Positions 23,142-31,929 of a stretch of 48,743 nt of DNA are shown here, piece by piece (position 1 is the first letter of the stretch; each line of letters begins with the position of its first letter). Both the position numbers and the translations under genes were made by a program. The notes below the pieces were generated by a model that worked only from the letters and a program-made list of their open reading frames with translations, was not told the DNA's origin and made no database searches. Source of the stretch: Clostridia bacterium. Lineage in GTDB: Bacteria > Bacillota > Clostridia > Oscillospirales > CAG-272. Location: the NCBI GenBank assembly GCA_017447775.1, contig JAFSMU010000021.1, positions 1 through 48,743 of the forward strand, written 5' to 3'.

Positions 23142-23172
23142 AAAAAAAGCGGCTCTGCGAGCCGCTTTTTTA
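23142..23172. terminator. Bidirectional terminator between copy 2 and fucO
   Basis: AAAAAGCGGCT/AGCCGCTTTTT stem with loop CTGCG. The A and T tracts on both sides serve the convergent transcripts. Confidence 0.9.
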
Positions 23173-23182
23173 TTTTTCAATA

Positions 23183-24328
23183 TTACATAAGGCTTTTGAA
23201 CATAGCCTTGATATCGTCGATGCTGACGTCTTTCGGGTTGCCGGGGCGGCAAGCGTCGTTGTATGCGTCAAGGGAGAGCGCGTCAAGGTCCTCCTCTTTG
23301 ACAATGCCGCGAAGCGACATTTCGATGCCGACGTCTTCCCCGAGCTTGCGGACCGCGTCGACAGCCGCTTTTCTGTACTCGTCCTGAGTCATACCGTCAA
23401 CGCCCGCAACGCCCATGGCGCGCGCTATCTCGCGGTATTTTTCGCCCGTGCATTCGGCGTTATACGCCATTACCGTCGGGAGCAGGATCGCGCAGGCCTT
23501 GCCGTGCGGCGTATCGTAGTATGCCGAAAGCGTGTGCGCCATTGAATGATCGACGCCGAGTCCGACGTTTGAAAATCCCATACCGGCGACGTACTGGCCG
23601 AGCGCCATGCCCTCTCTGCCCTCGTCGGTATTTGCAACAGCGCCGCGCAGGCTGCGGGAAATTATCTCGATGGCTTTGATGTGGAACATATCGGAAAGCT
23701 CCCACGCGCCCTTTGTGATGTAGCCTTCAATGGCGTGCGTCAGCGCGTCCATACCAGTCGCGGCCGTAAGCCCCTTGGGCATCGACGACGACATATCGGG
23801 ATCGACAACGGCGACGATCGGAATATCGTGCACGTCAACGCATACGAATTTGCGCTTCTTCTCAACGTCAGTGATGACGTAGTTTATCGTTACCTCGGCA
23901 GCCGTGCCGGCCGTTGTCGGAACTGCGATTATCGGCACGCACGGGTTCTTTGTCGGCGCAACGCCTTCAAGGGAGCGCACGTCTGAAAATTCGGGGTTGG
24001 CAACGATTATGCCGATAGCTTTTGCGGTGTCCATCGCTGAACCGCCGCCGATAGCGACGATAACGTCGGCACCGCTCTTTTTGAATGCGGCAACGCCGCC
24101 TTTTACGTTTTCGATAGTCGGGTTTGCTTTGATGTCGGTATAAACGTCGTAAGGTATGCCCGCCTTGTCAAGCAGGGACGTAACCTTTGCCGATACGCCG
24201 AATCTTACAAGATCGGGGTCGGTTGCGACGAACGCTTTTTTGAAGCCGCGCGCTTTGATCTCCTCGGGAACGGCGACGATCGCGCCCTTGCCGTGATACG
24301 ACGTTTCGTTCAGTACAAATTTCTGCAT
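23183..24328 (-). CDS. fucO: Lactaldehyde reductase (iron-dependent alcohol dehydrogenase)
   Basis: A 381-residue group III alcohol dehydrogenase very close to FucO throughout. Clear blocks are AIGGGSAMDTAKAIGII, VPTTAGTAAEVTINYVITD, FVCVDVHDIP, ATGMDALTHAIEGYITKGAW and ALGQYVAGMGFSNVGLG. The metal ligands are present as Asp and His in MDALTHAIEG and the two His in SMAHTL and TPHG. FucO reduces L-lactaldehyde from rhamnose or fucose to 1,2-propanediol with NADH under anaerobic conditions, which completes the pathway of the rha cluster 11-18 kb away. AAGGAG precedes the ATG. It is a single-gene unit. Confidence 0.93.
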   Translation of the reverse strand: MQKFVLNETSYHGKGAIVAVPEEIKARGFKKAFVATDPDLVRFGVSAKVTSLLDKAGIPYDVYTDIKANPTIENVKGGVAAFKKSGADVIVAIGGGSAMDTAKAIGIIVANPEFSDVRSLEGVAPTKNPCVPIIAVPTTAGTAAEVTINYVITDVEKKRKFVCVDVHDIPIVAVVDPDMSSSMPKGLTAATGMDALTHAIEGYITKGAWELSDMFHIKAIEIISRSLRGAVANTDEGREGMALGQYVAGMGFSNVGLGVDHSMAHTLSAYYDTPHGKACAILLPTVMAYNAECTGEKYREIARAMGVAGVDGMTQDEYRKAAVDAVRKLGEDVGIEMSLRGIVKEEDLDALSLDAYNDACRPGNPKDVSIDDIKAMFKSLM

Positions 24329-24371
24329 GGTGATCTCTCCTTATATATTCAGTATTTTTTCATGTGTTTTT

Positions 24372-24400
24372 ATATAAAAAGCCGACGTTAAGCCGGCTTT
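24372..24400 (-). terminator. Rho-independent terminator for the OppA-type gene
   Basis: On the minus strand the stem AAAGCCGGC/GTCGGCTTT (one G-U pair, loop TTAAC) is followed by a T run. It separates this gene from fucO. Confidence 0.82.
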
Positions 24401-24407
24401 TTCGTTA

Positions 24408-26261
24408 TCAGATAACGTCCTCGTCCTTCTTTGAAGGAATGGGAGCAAGAAGGTATCTGTCGTAATTTTTAAGAACGGCTTTTGTAAACATCTTCGCGCC
24501 GAAATAGTTTGTCGTAAGGCCGGAAAGCTCGCTCGATACAACGTAGCAATCGCTGTTGAACAAAACGGGTATAACTGCCGCGTCGTCGATGAGAATACGC
24601 TCTGCGGCGTAAAGGAGCTGCGCTTTTTCTTTTTTCTTCGTTGCTGAGAATGCCTCGTCGATAAGAGCGTCGTATTCCTCGGATGAGTAGCCGTAAATGC
24701 CGGGCACGTTCTTGTAGCCGCCGTCCTCGTTGAAAGCGGACGTGTCAACACTGCCGCTGTACTGCGTTGCGAACTGCGCCAGATCGTATATTGCAAACGG
24801 CGAGAGCATTTGCAGATCAAGACCGATTATGTCATAGCTCTTTGATTTGAGCGCGTCCTCATACTGCTTTGCGTTGTACTCGCGGCGCGTGACGGTAAAG
24901 CCGAGCGACTCCCATACTTCCTCCGCGTAAACGGCGAGAGCCTTTTCCTTACTGTAAGAAATGGAACCGTAGCTGTCGTTTGCCTCGTCCTTGCGGTAGA
25001 TAAGCTCGATATCATACGAAGCGGGATTTATGCCGGACTTCGCTATAAGTTCTTTCGCTGAGTCAAGATCCGCGGCGCTCGATATGACCTTGCCCGCGTG
25101 GCTTCTGAACTTGGAGCCTTTGGCGGTGTCAAATATCATCGAGGGGATAAGTCCCGTCGCCGCCTCGTGTCCCGTGCCGACAAGTTCGCTTGCCGCATAC
25201 GCTCTGTCAAGCGCGATGCTCAGCGCCTGTCTTACCGCGGCGTTGGCAAAGAGCGGGTTATCGTAGTTGAACACGTAGGAATAAGTCGAGGCGAGTTTAT
25301 CGTATTTTATCTGGCTCTTTTTGAAATTATACGTCGTTTCAAGCGTGAGGTTTGAAACGTAGAACAGCTCTTTGTCGGCAAACATCGTAACGATGTCGCT
25401 TTCCGCTTTTGACGTTGTGGCTACGACGTCAAAGTCGAGCGGCTCTTCATAGTGAAGGATTATTCTGTACGGGTAAACGTATTTGTCCTTGTCCTCGGTG
25501 TGAATATCCTGTTTGAGATAATAGTACGATGAACGCTCGAGGATGACGCTGTCCGTCGTGTTGACCTGGCCGTCGCTCGACACGCCGGTGAACTTCTTTA
25601 CTCTGAACGGGCCGTTTGTCGCAAGGTCCTGGCTTGAATACGACCACGTATTCTTGTACGGGTCGACCTTGTTTTCACGAAGCGGAACAAGCGCGGGGCT
25701 TGCAAGGTTGTAGATGAACTGATCGGTGTCGGCTCCCTCTTCAAATATCACCACAAGCTTTGTGGCGCTGGAAGCGTAAAGGCCGATGTCGTCAATGCCG
25801 ATATATCCCTCTTTTGCATCTTTTGCGCCCTTGATGGCGTAAAGCAGAGGAGCCGCGCCCGAGGCAAAGTCCGGATCGAGGATGCGTTTCCATGCGTAGA
25901 CGATATCGTTTGCCTGAACGAGCGAACCGTCGCTCCAATATGTATCGCCTATCCATATCGACAGCATCTTATTGCCCTCGCGGTCGGTGCCGAACTCATA
26001 CCTTTTGGCAAGAGCTTTTGACACGTTGCCGCTCTTATCGAGCTTGAAAAGCCCCTCGAAAATAAGGGAAAGGATCTTTACGCTGTTTTCGTCCGTGTAC
26101 GCCGTTGCGGGATCGAGATTTATCGTCTTTGTTCCCATATAAACGTCGATTACGGCGCCGTTGCCGTTGGGATCGCTTTCGCTGACCTTGATCTTGGTGC
26201 AGCCCGTAACGATTACGGCGAGCATCGTAAGCGCAAGCGCAAGTGCTATGATCTTCTTCAT
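24408..26261 (-). CDS. OppA-type peptide ABC transporter substrate-binding lipoprotein
   Basis: A 617-residue family 5 solute-binding protein that captures oligopeptides outside the membrane for an Opp-type ABC transporter. The N-terminus is a lipoprotein signal peptide (MKKIIALALALTMLAVIVTG) with Cys21 as the lipidated residue. Family landmarks follow: NLDPATAYTDENSVKILSLI, WSDGSLVQANDIVYAWKRIL, NGPFRVKKF and ALSIALDRAYAASELV. No permease or ATPase genes lie next to it, so it is an orphan that must work with a transporter encoded elsewhere. GGAGG precedes the ATG. It has its own promoter, a hairpin-containing leader and a terminator. Confidence 0.93.
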   Translation of the reverse strand: MKKIIALALALTMLAVIVTGCTKIKVSESDPNGNGAVIDVYMGTKTINLDPATAYTDENSVKILSLIFEGLFKLDKSGNVSKALAKRYEFGTDREGNKMLSIWIGDTYWSDGSLVQANDIVYAWKRILDPDFASGAAPLLYAIKGAKDAKEGYIGIDDIGLYASSATKLVVIFEEGADTDQFIYNLASPALVPLRENKVDPYKNTWSYSSQDLATNGPFRVKKFTGVSSDGQVNTTDSVILERSSYYYLKQDIHTEDKDKYVYPYRIILHYEEPLDFDVVATTSKAESDIVTMFADKELFYVSNLTLETTYNFKKSQIKYDKLASTYSYVFNYDNPLFANAAVRQALSIALDRAYAASELVGTGHEAATGLIPSMIFDTAKGSKFRSHAGKVISSAADLDSAKELIAKSGINPASYDIELIYRKDEANDSYGSISYSKEKALAVYAEEVWESLGFTVTRREYNAKQYEDALKSKSYDIIGLDLQMLSPFAIYDLAQFATQYSGSVDTSAFNEDGGYKNVPGIYGYSSEEYDALIDEAFSATKKKEKAQLLYAAERILIDDAAVIPVLFNSDCYVVSSELSGLTTNYFGAKMFTKAVLKNYDRYLLAPIPSKKDEDVI

Positions 26262-26356
26262 TTGATATTCCTCCGGAACAGGTATTTCCGCCGCCGGACG
26301 CGGTTTTTTCGCCGCGTTCGGTCGTTAGTTGTGCATTTTAACGCAATTATAAATAT

Positions 26357-26385
26357 ATTATACTCTAAAATCAGTGATAAATCAA
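26357..26385 (-). promoter_or_regulatory. Sigma-A promoter for the OppA-type gene
   Basis: On the minus strand: TTGATT (26385-26380), 17-bp spacer, perfect TATAAT (26362-26357). The leader of about 90 nt contains a 10-bp hairpin at 26291-26318. Confidence 0.7.
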
Positions 26386-26472
26386 ATCCTATTTGAAAAA
26401 ATCACAATATTTGTTGACTTTTACAAAATAGCCCGCCGATTGTTGTGTATTTTAACAAATCCACAGCCAAAC

Positions 26473-28971
26473 TCAGATCTTTCTTTCCATAAGGTCTGCG
26501 TTTGCCACTTGTTTTGTTTTGAGGTCGATGACGACTGTCTTTATTTCGTAGCCGCCGAGGGTGAATTCCTCGGTAAAGTCGATGGCGGGGAGGGTGAGCG
26601 TCGTTTTTCTCTCTTGCGCTGTCGGGTTGAACAGTCTGATGACAGACGCGCCGCTCTTTTCCGCCTTTTTGAATACGGCAAGGGTGATAACGTCGTCGGA
26701 GAGGGACGCAAACGGTTTTATCGTGTCCTCAACGCTCTTGTCGCATCCCGTCGGGAAGAACGAAAGCGCCATCGGAGCTTCGGCAAGCGCCGCCGCTTCG
26801 CGCTCGATCTTTTCAAGCCGCGCGCAAGCTTCCCCGCCGTTTATAACGAATGTGTAGTCGTGTTCGCCCTGATCCATAAACGGAGAGAATCTGTCCTGCT
26901 CCATAATGTACGGCTTGCGCACGGAGAAGTCGCTCTTGCCCGCCGAGTAGCCGGGGGAGCGGAGGAGCGTTATGCGGTATTCGTCGCCGTTGTAGTCGGA
27001 GCCGTAAGTGCAGTCGTTGATGACGGAAAGCGCCGTGTCGCCGCATGAAATGACGTTCCATTTATGGCTTACCATTTCGTCGCCGTTTGAAAGAAGCGTT
27101 TCGCTTCCGTATGCCGTCTGACCGATGAACGTGCCGCCTTTGACTGTCGGCAGGGCGAGTTTGAGCATCGTCATTTTCTCGTTCCAGTAGACTTTTTCTT
27201 TTACGGTAAACGACGTGCCGCGCTTTGCGAAAACGTATCTTCTTGCGATGAAAGAATGCTCGTATTCAAACAACGCCTCGACGATGGTGCGGACGTCGCC
27301 GTCCTCGATAACGCGCACGGGCGCGGGACGGGAGCCGTCGATGATGCCCGAAAATCTTGCGGCTTCATCGGCGCTCATAAGGCGGAACTCGCCTTTGACC
27401 TCGCGGAACGATTTTTCCTTGTGCGCCCACGAATTTTCGTCGTCTTTGATGGCAAGTGGACGAAGCGAGTTTTCAAACAGCACCTCTTTTTCTCCGACTG
27501 TGTATTTGTCGATAAGTCCCGTTTTGAGATTTACTTTTACGCTCATCTCGCCGTTGTCGAAAACGTAGTATTCGCCGCTTGGCTGAACGTGCGGCGCGGG
27601 ATTTTCGCAAAGCTCCATTTTTACATCGTATCTCGACATCGAGCCTGCGGGAAGCGTTGCCTCGAAAACGGTTTTTATGCGCCAGTCGACGTTGAAGTTC
27701 GACATTTCATGCTCGCGCTGGGACGGAATCTCGACGCCGTTTTGGTAAACGTGCGGAACGGAGTAAAGCTCGCGGTTTTTGTTCTGGTCGGGCAGGTTGT
27801 ACTCGACCTCGACGACCTTTTTCACCTCAAACGGATGCGGGTTGTAGACAAATACGGGTATCTCGCCGTCGGCGGCTTTCTTTTTGTCGGAGCAGAGCGC
27901 GATGAACGCGCGTATCTTCTCTGCGCGAAGCTCGGTAAGTCCGTGCCCCGCGACAGCCTGCGCGTATTCGCCGACAGGCTCGACGGACGATCCCGGAAGG
28001 ATATCGTGAAATTCAACCCACAAAAGGTCCTTCGTCGCGCGCGCTATCGCGTCGACGGGATATGACGACACGCCCGCCATAAGCGCGTGAGCGGCGAGCT
28101 TTTCCGTCATATACAGCTCGTTTTCAAGCTGGCGGTGTATCTTTTTTGTGCGGATCATCGACGTATAGCAGCCCGTGTAGCGCGGGTTCATAATGCCGTT
28201 GTAATCGGGGAGCTTTTCCGTTTTTTTAAGCTCGTCAAAGTAGTTTTCGGGTGTTGAGTGGATGATGTTGAAGTCCTTTTCCCGCTCGGCGAGGGCTGAT
28301 ATTTTCTCCATATCTATTTTGGACGGGCCGCCGCCGTGGTTGCCGATGCCCCAAAGCACCATGCCGACCTTGGCGCCGCGGTTTTTCTCCATCCAGCCTT
28401 TTATCTTCTCGTCGGCTTCGCCGCGGTGCGATTCATACGAGTTGTATGCGCGCGAGCAAGCGATCTTCGAGCCGTCAAAGCCCACCCAGTTGAACTGTTC
28501 GCCCGGCAGATCGAGCATATCGGGTTCGGGGCGGCAGAATATATATGAGTCGTACCCCACCTTTTTCAGTATATCCACAAGGCCGCGGGAGTGACCGAAA
28601 GCGTCGAAGTTTATCGCCGTTCTCGGCTCAACGCCGAATTTATCGAGGAAATAATACTTGCCCGCAAGTATCTGGCGCACAAAGCTCTCGCCCGACGGGA
28701 TATTGCAGTCAGGCTGGATGTACCAGCCGCCCATTATGTGCCATTTGCCCGCTTTGACAAGCTTTTGTATGCGGGTAAAGAGCGCGGCGTCATTCTGTTC
28801 CACCCATTCGTAGAGCATCGCCTCGTTGTGACAAAAGATAAAGCCGTCGTAGTTTTCGCAAAAATCGGCGGCGACGCGGAACGTCGACAGCGTTTCGGCA
28901 ACGCCTTCCTCGACCTCCCACATCCACACGGGATCGATGTGCGCGTTGCAGATGAGATGAAGATTTTTCAT
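26473..28971 (-). CDS. Alpha-mannosidase, glycoside hydrolase family 38
   Basis: An 832-residue GH38 retaining alpha-mannosidase. The zinc motif AHIDPVW opens the catalytic domain (residues 10-16), the nucleophile is the Asp of NFDAFGHS (Asp123), and WVEFHDILPGSS gives a further metal/active-site His-Asp. The C-terminal half matches the beta-sandwich domains of the family. There is no signal peptide, so it is cytosolic and probably trims imported mannosyl oligosaccharides. The ATG at 28971 is preceded by GGAGGG; a longer in-frame start at 29013 is unnecessary. It is monocistronic with its own promoter. Linkage specificity cannot be told from sequence. Confidence 0.95.
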   Translation of the reverse strand: MKNLHLICNAHIDPVWMWEVEEGVAETLSTFRVAADFCENYDGFIFCHNEAMLYEWVEQNDAALFTRIQKLVKAGKWHIMGGWYIQPDCNIPSGESFVRQILAGKYYFLDKFGVEPRTAINFDAFGHSRGLVDILKKVGYDSYIFCRPEPDMLDLPGEQFNWVGFDGSKIACSRAYNSYESHRGEADEKIKGWMEKNRGAKVGMVLWGIGNHGGGPSKIDMEKISALAEREKDFNIIHSTPENYFDELKKTEKLPDYNGIMNPRYTGCYTSMIRTKKIHRQLENELYMTEKLAAHALMAGVSSYPVDAIARATKDLLWVEFHDILPGSSVEPVGEYAQAVAGHGLTELRAEKIRAFIALCSDKKKAADGEIPVFVYNPHPFEVKKVVEVEYNLPDQNKNRELYSVPHVYQNGVEIPSQREHEMSNFNVDWRIKTVFEATLPAGSMSRYDVKMELCENPAPHVQPSGEYYVFDNGEMSVKVNLKTGLIDKYTVGEKEVLFENSLRPLAIKDDENSWAHKEKSFREVKGEFRLMSADEAARFSGIIDGSRPAPVRVIEDGDVRTIVEALFEYEHSFIARRYVFAKRGTSFTVKEKVYWNEKMTMLKLALPTVKGGTFIGQTAYGSETLLSNGDEMVSHKWNVISCGDTALSVINDCTYGSDYNGDEYRITLLRSPGYSAGKSDFSVRKPYIMEQDRFSPFMDQGEHDYTFVINGGEACARLEKIEREAAALAEAPMALSFFPTGCDKSVEDTIKPFASLSDDVITLAVFKKAEKSGASVIRLFNPTAQERKTTLTLPAIDFTEEFTLGGYEIKTVVIDLKTKQVANADLMERKI

Positions 28972-29003
28972 TTTTCCCTCCGAGAAAATAACATTACAGC
29001 ATA

Positions 29004-29032
29004 ATTCTATCACGAAACACTCTCTTTTTCAA
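29004..29032 (-). promoter_or_regulatory. Sigma-A promoter for the alpha-mannosidase gene
   Basis: On the minus strand: TTGAAA (29032-29027), 17-bp spacer, TAGAAT (29009-29004) with an extended -10 TG. Confidence 0.7.
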
Positions 29033-29068
29033 GCGTTATCAAAAATAAAAAAATTTTTTGATTTACTA

Positions 29069-29097
29069 TATACAAAACGGTCGATTTATGGTAAAAT
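29069..29097 (+). promoter_or_regulatory. Extended -10 promoter for the DUF4364 gene
   Basis: TAAAAT (29092-29097) with TG one base upstream. The -35 region (TATACA, 29069-29074, 17-bp spacing) is weak, which fits an extended -10 promoter. Confidence 0.55.
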
Positions 29098-29127
29098 CAT
29101 AATATAAATGAAAGAGGGGCGATGGAT

Positions 29128-29721
29128 ATGGGGTTTCACTTCAAGGACAAAAACGAGATCAAGACGTTTATCCTGTATCTTTTGACGCAGATAGACCGCC
29201 CCGTCGACGTTGCGACGCTCAACGACATCGTCGTTCAGGACGATTTTGTAAACCAGTTCGATTTTATGGACGCGTTCTTCGAGCTGTGCGAATCGGGCGC
29301 CGTTACAAAGCAGACGCTCGGGGACGACGAGGTGTTCTCCGTTTCTCAAAAGGGGCGCAGCGCCGTCGAGCTGCTTGAAGGCGACCTTATCGGGCAGATA
29401 AAGGAACGCGCCGCCCGCTCCGCCATGCGGTTGCTCTCTTTCAGGCGCACGGGGGCAAAGGCTTCATCGAAAATTACGCAAAGGGGAGAGGGCGCATCGC
29501 TTGAGCTGCTCATAACCGACGATCTCGGCAAGCGATTTGACCTTACGCTGAATATCGACTCGGCGCGGCGCGCCGAAGCGATAAAGCGCAACTTTGACGA
29601 CAACCCCGAATTTGTTTACCGTGCCGTTCTCGGCGTTTTGTCGGGCGACATAAATTACTTGTCGGACGCGTGGCTCTCCGACGTGGACTCCGTAAACGAC
29701 GCGGACGCAAAACAGTCATGA
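29128..29721 (+). CDS. DUF4364 family protein (predicted winged-helix)
   Basis: A 197-residue DUF4364 protein, a Firmicute family with a predicted N-terminal winged helix. The start FKDKNEIKTFILYLLTQIDR and the following TLNDIVVQDDFVNQFDFMDAF are characteristic. The second half is a mixed alpha/beta domain of unknown role. It is probably a cytosolic regulator, but no target is known. Start choice: the ATG at 29128 lies 8 nt after AGAGGGG, while the in-frame ATG at 29122 would leave only 2 nt. It is divergent from the mannosidase gene. Confidence 0.83.
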   Translation: MGFHFKDKNEIKTFILYLLTQIDRPVDVATLNDIVVQDDFVNQFDFMDAFFELCESGAVTKQTLGDDEVFSVSQKGRSAVELLEGDLIGQIKERAARSAMRLLSFRRTGAKASSKITQRGEGASLELLITDDLGKRFDLTLNIDSARRAEAIKRNFDDNPEFVYRAVLGVLSGDINYLSDAWLSDVDSVNDADAKQS

Positions 29722-29762
29722 ACGCTCAGCGTTTTTGAATAAAACTATATAAGGAGGACAAT

Positions 29763-30113
29763 ATGGCAAAAAAATCATCGCATGATCTCGGCAGGATCAT
29801 CATCAGCATTATTTACATAGTGCTCGGCGCAGGCTCGCTTATCGCTATCGTCAACGCGGTCAAAAACTTTGACGTGTGGGCAATTCTCGCTTGCGTCGGC
29901 GGAGTTGTAATGTTCTTTGCCGGACTTCTCGGTCTGTTCAATGCAAAACCCGGCATTTGCCGCATTCTCGGACTCATCGTGTTTGTTCTTGCGGCTATTT
30001 CGTTTGTTAAAGCGATCATCGCCGGCGCATTCACGTCCTTTATGACGTGGGTCTACCTTGTTCAGGCAATAATTGCTTGGTACTTTGTCATTTGGATAAA
30101 GGGGAACAAATAA
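29763..30113 (+). CDS. Small four-helix membrane protein
   Basis: A 116-residue protein made almost wholly of four hydrophobic helices (about residues 10-30, 35-57, 63-85 and 88-111), with short polar turns and a basic C-terminus. I see no named motif; it resembles generic small Firmicute membrane proteins. AAGGAGG stands before the ATG, indicating strong translation. It lies 41 bp after the DUF4364 gene in the same direction and could be co-transcribed with it. A weak terminator follows. Confidence 0.82.
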   Translation: MAKKSSHDLGRIIISIIYIVLGAGSLIAIVNAVKNFDVWAILACVGGVVMFFAGLLGLFNAKPGICRILGLIVFVLAAISFVKAIIAGAFTSFMTWVYLVQAIIAWYFVIWIKGNK

Positions 30114-30120
30114 TCTGTCG

Positions 30121-30164
30121 TCGGGAAGGCACGGAAAGCGCGCCTTCCCGAATTTCGCTTTTTT
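30121..30164 (+). terminator. Possible terminator (weak)
   Basis: A perfect 10-bp stem TCGGGAAGGC/GCCTTCCCGA with an 11-nt loop. The T tract begins only 7 nt after the stem, so termination is uncertain. Confidence 0.5.
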
Positions 30165-30216
30165 GCCGCATTTCGCGGCTTGAAATACATTTACGCATAA
30201 ATCTAAGGAGATCAAA

Positions 30217-30954
30217 ATGAACGTACTCGCAATAGGCAACAGCTTTTCACAGGACGCGACGAGATATCTGCGTCAGATAGCCGAGGCGCGCGGCGAATAT
30301 ATGCGCGTCGTAAACCTTTACATCGGCGGATGCCCGCTGTACCGCCACTACAACAATCTTTTGCACGACGCACGCGCATACTCGCTTGAATACGGCGGCG
30401 AAACGACGGGGTTTTACGTGTCGATCCGCCAGGCGCTCCGCGCGCGCAAATGGGACGTTATAACGCTTCAGCAGGTCAGCCACAAAAGCCCGAGATACGA
30501 AACGTATCAGCCGTACCTCGACGTACTCGCGGCGGAATGCCGCAGGCTTTGCCCCGACGCGAAGCTTTACATCCATCAGACGTGGCCGTATGAGGACGGC
30601 TCAAAGCGGCTGTGCGAGGAAATGGGATACAAGACGAGCGACGATATGTTCTCCGACATAAAGGACGCTTACGGCAAGGCGGCAGAGGCCGTCTGCGCCG
30701 ACGGGATAATCCCCTCGGGACGCGCGATGCAGCTGCTTATAAAGTCTGGCCTTACGGCGCACAGGGACACATTCCATGCCAATTTGGGATTCGGCAGATA
30801 CACCCTCGGCCTTACGTGGTATGCAACGCTTACCGGCAACGACGTCAGCGGCGACAAATACTGCGCACTTGACGAGCCGGCGGACGAAAAAACGCTTGAA
30901 ATATGCAGAAAAGCCGCGCAGACGGCGGCCGACGAATACAAAAAGAATAATTAA
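30217..30954 (+). CDS. DUF4886 SGNH-type hydrolase
   Basis: A 245-residue DUF4886 domain protein of the SGNH hydrolase superfamily. Block I is AIGNSFSQDATRYL with the predicted nucleophile Ser9. Later blocks include YIGGCPLYRHYNN and LQQVSHKSPRYETY, and the catalytic pair is likely the Asp and His in DTFHANLGFGRY. Such enzymes are usually carbohydrate esterases. There is no signal peptide, so action in the cytosol is likely. AAGGAG precedes the ATG, and the gene ends 12 bp before comEB. The substrate is unknown. Confidence 0.87.
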   Translation: MNVLAIGNSFSQDATRYLRQIAEARGEYMRVVNLYIGGCPLYRHYNNLLHDARAYSLEYGGETTGFYVSIRQALRARKWDVITLQQVSHKSPRYETYQPYLDVLAAECRRLCPDAKLYIHQTWPYEDGSKRLCEEMGYKTSDDMFSDIKDAYGKAAEAVCADGIIPSGRAMQLLIKSGLTAHRDTFHANLGFGRYTLGLTWYATLTGNDVSGDKYCALDEPADEKTLEICRKAAQTAADEYKKNN

Positions 30955-30966
30955 GGAGAGTCACTT

Positions 30967-31455
30967 ATGGATCGCACCTCAAAGGAAAACTACTATCTCG
31001 ATATAGCGCAGACGGTAGCGGAGCGCAGCACCTGCCTGCGTAAATCGTACGGCGCGATAATCGTTAAAAACGACAGTATAATTTCGACAGGCTACAACGG
31101 CGCGCCGCGCGGCAGAAAGAACTGCTGCGACCTTGGCGTTTGTATGCGCGACAAGCTCGGGATACCGAGGGGCGAAAGGTACGAGCTTTGCCGCTCCGTT
31201 CACGCGGAAGCCAACGCGATAATCTCGGCTCCCCGCGACCAGATGATCGGCGCGACGCTGTATATGGCGTGCCTCGATTCAAAAACGGGCGGGCTCGTTT
31301 CCGGCACGTCGAGCTGTATGATGTGCAAGCGTCAGGTAATAAACGCAGGCATAGAAAAAGTCGTCGTGCGCGACACGGCGACAGATTTCCGTATAATCGA
31401 CGTCAACGAATGGATTGACAACGACGACAGCCTTTCGGGCGTTTTCGGATACTGA
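30967..31455 (+). CDS. comEB: Deoxycytidylate (dCMP) deaminase, ComEB-like
   Basis: A 162-residue zinc cytidine-deaminase fold enzyme that deaminates dCMP to dUMP for dTTP synthesis. The catalytic HAE is in VHAEANAI (His79, Glu81). The two zinc Cys are in SCMMCKR (Cys117, Cys120); the usual Pro before the first Cys is replaced by Ser. The N-terminal block RSTCLRKSYGAIIVKND and GYNGAPRG are typical of dCMP deaminases. AAGGAG precedes the ATG. It sits 12 bp after the DUF4886 gene and ends in a strong bidirectional terminator. Confidence 0.93.
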   Translation: MDRTSKENYYLDIAQTVAERSTCLRKSYGAIIVKNDSIISTGYNGAPRGRKNCCDLGVCMRDKLGIPRGERYELCRSVHAEANAIISAPRDQMIGATLYMACLDSKTGGLVSGTSSCMMCKRQVINAGIEKVVVRDTATDFRIIDVNEWIDNDDSLSGVFGY

Positions 31456-31456
31456 T

Positions 31457-31494
31457 AAAAAAATTGCTGTTGCAAACGCAACAGCAATTTTGTA
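31457..31494. terminator. Bidirectional terminator between comEB and spoVG
   Basis: A perfect 14-bp stem AAAATTGCTGTTGC/GCAACAGCAATTTT with loop AAAC lies between the convergent stops, with A and T tracts on the two sides. Confidence 0.9.
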
Positions 31495-31497
31495 TGC

Positions 31498-31797
31498 TTA
31501 AATTTCAGCGGGAACTGTCGACGCTTCGGCGTCGGGGTTTTCTTCAAGGAATTTCTTGTACGCCGAAATGACGGCGCTTTCGATAGCGACGCGCGCACGC
31601 GAGTTGATCGGGTGAACGATATCGCGGAATTCCCCGTTTGGATTTTTCTTTGCCGGCATTACGACAAACGTCTTGTCGCCTGAGCTTACGATCTTTACGT
31701 CGTGAAGCGCAAGCTCATTGTCAAACGTGATCGAAACGATCGCTCTCATCGGCCCTTCCGAAAAAATTTTTCTTACCTTTACTTCAGTTACTTCCAT
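31498..31797 (-). CDS. spoVG: Septation/sporulation regulator SpoVG
   Basis: SpoVG is a small nucleic-acid-binding regulator, first found through sporulation and septation defects. The 99-residue protein matches over its whole length: MEVTEVKVRKI start, AIVSITFDNELALHDVKI, then FVVMPAKKNPNGEFRDIVHP and INSRARVAIE. GGGAG precedes the ATG. It is transcribed alone from a strong promoter about 130 bp upstream and is divergent from murC. Confidence 0.97.
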   Translation of the reverse strand: MEVTEVKVRKIFSEGPMRAIVSITFDNELALHDVKIVSSGDKTFVVMPAKKNPNGEFRDIVHPINSRARVAIESAVISAYKKFLEENPDAEASTVPAEI

Positions 31798-31867
31798 TTT
31801 TTATCTCCCTCCCGGCGCAAACACACGCCAACGTAACATTTTATGCGGGGGTTTTCATATTATGATA

Positions 31868-31928
31868 AATGAAGATTCCCGATGTCACTCCTTAGAGAGC
31901 ATAATAATGAACTTTTCCCGATGATAAC
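31868..31928. repeat. Two imperfect 21-23 bp direct repeats in the spoVG leader
   Basis: AATGAAGATTCCCGATGTCAC (as two blocks, 31868-31878 and 31879-31888) recurs as AATGAACTTTTCCCGATGATAAC at 31906-31928, sharing AATGAA and TTCCCGATG. Both lie within the transcribed spoVG leader, 38 bp apart. They may be regulator-binding or RNA elements. Confidence 0.55.
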
Positions 31929-31929
31929 T

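Noticed and set aside
31828..31897. Leader peptide in the spoVG 5' region
   Set aside because: A GTG frame overlaps the AAGGAG itself, so spacing is impossible, and the following ATG frame of a few codons has no ribosome site.
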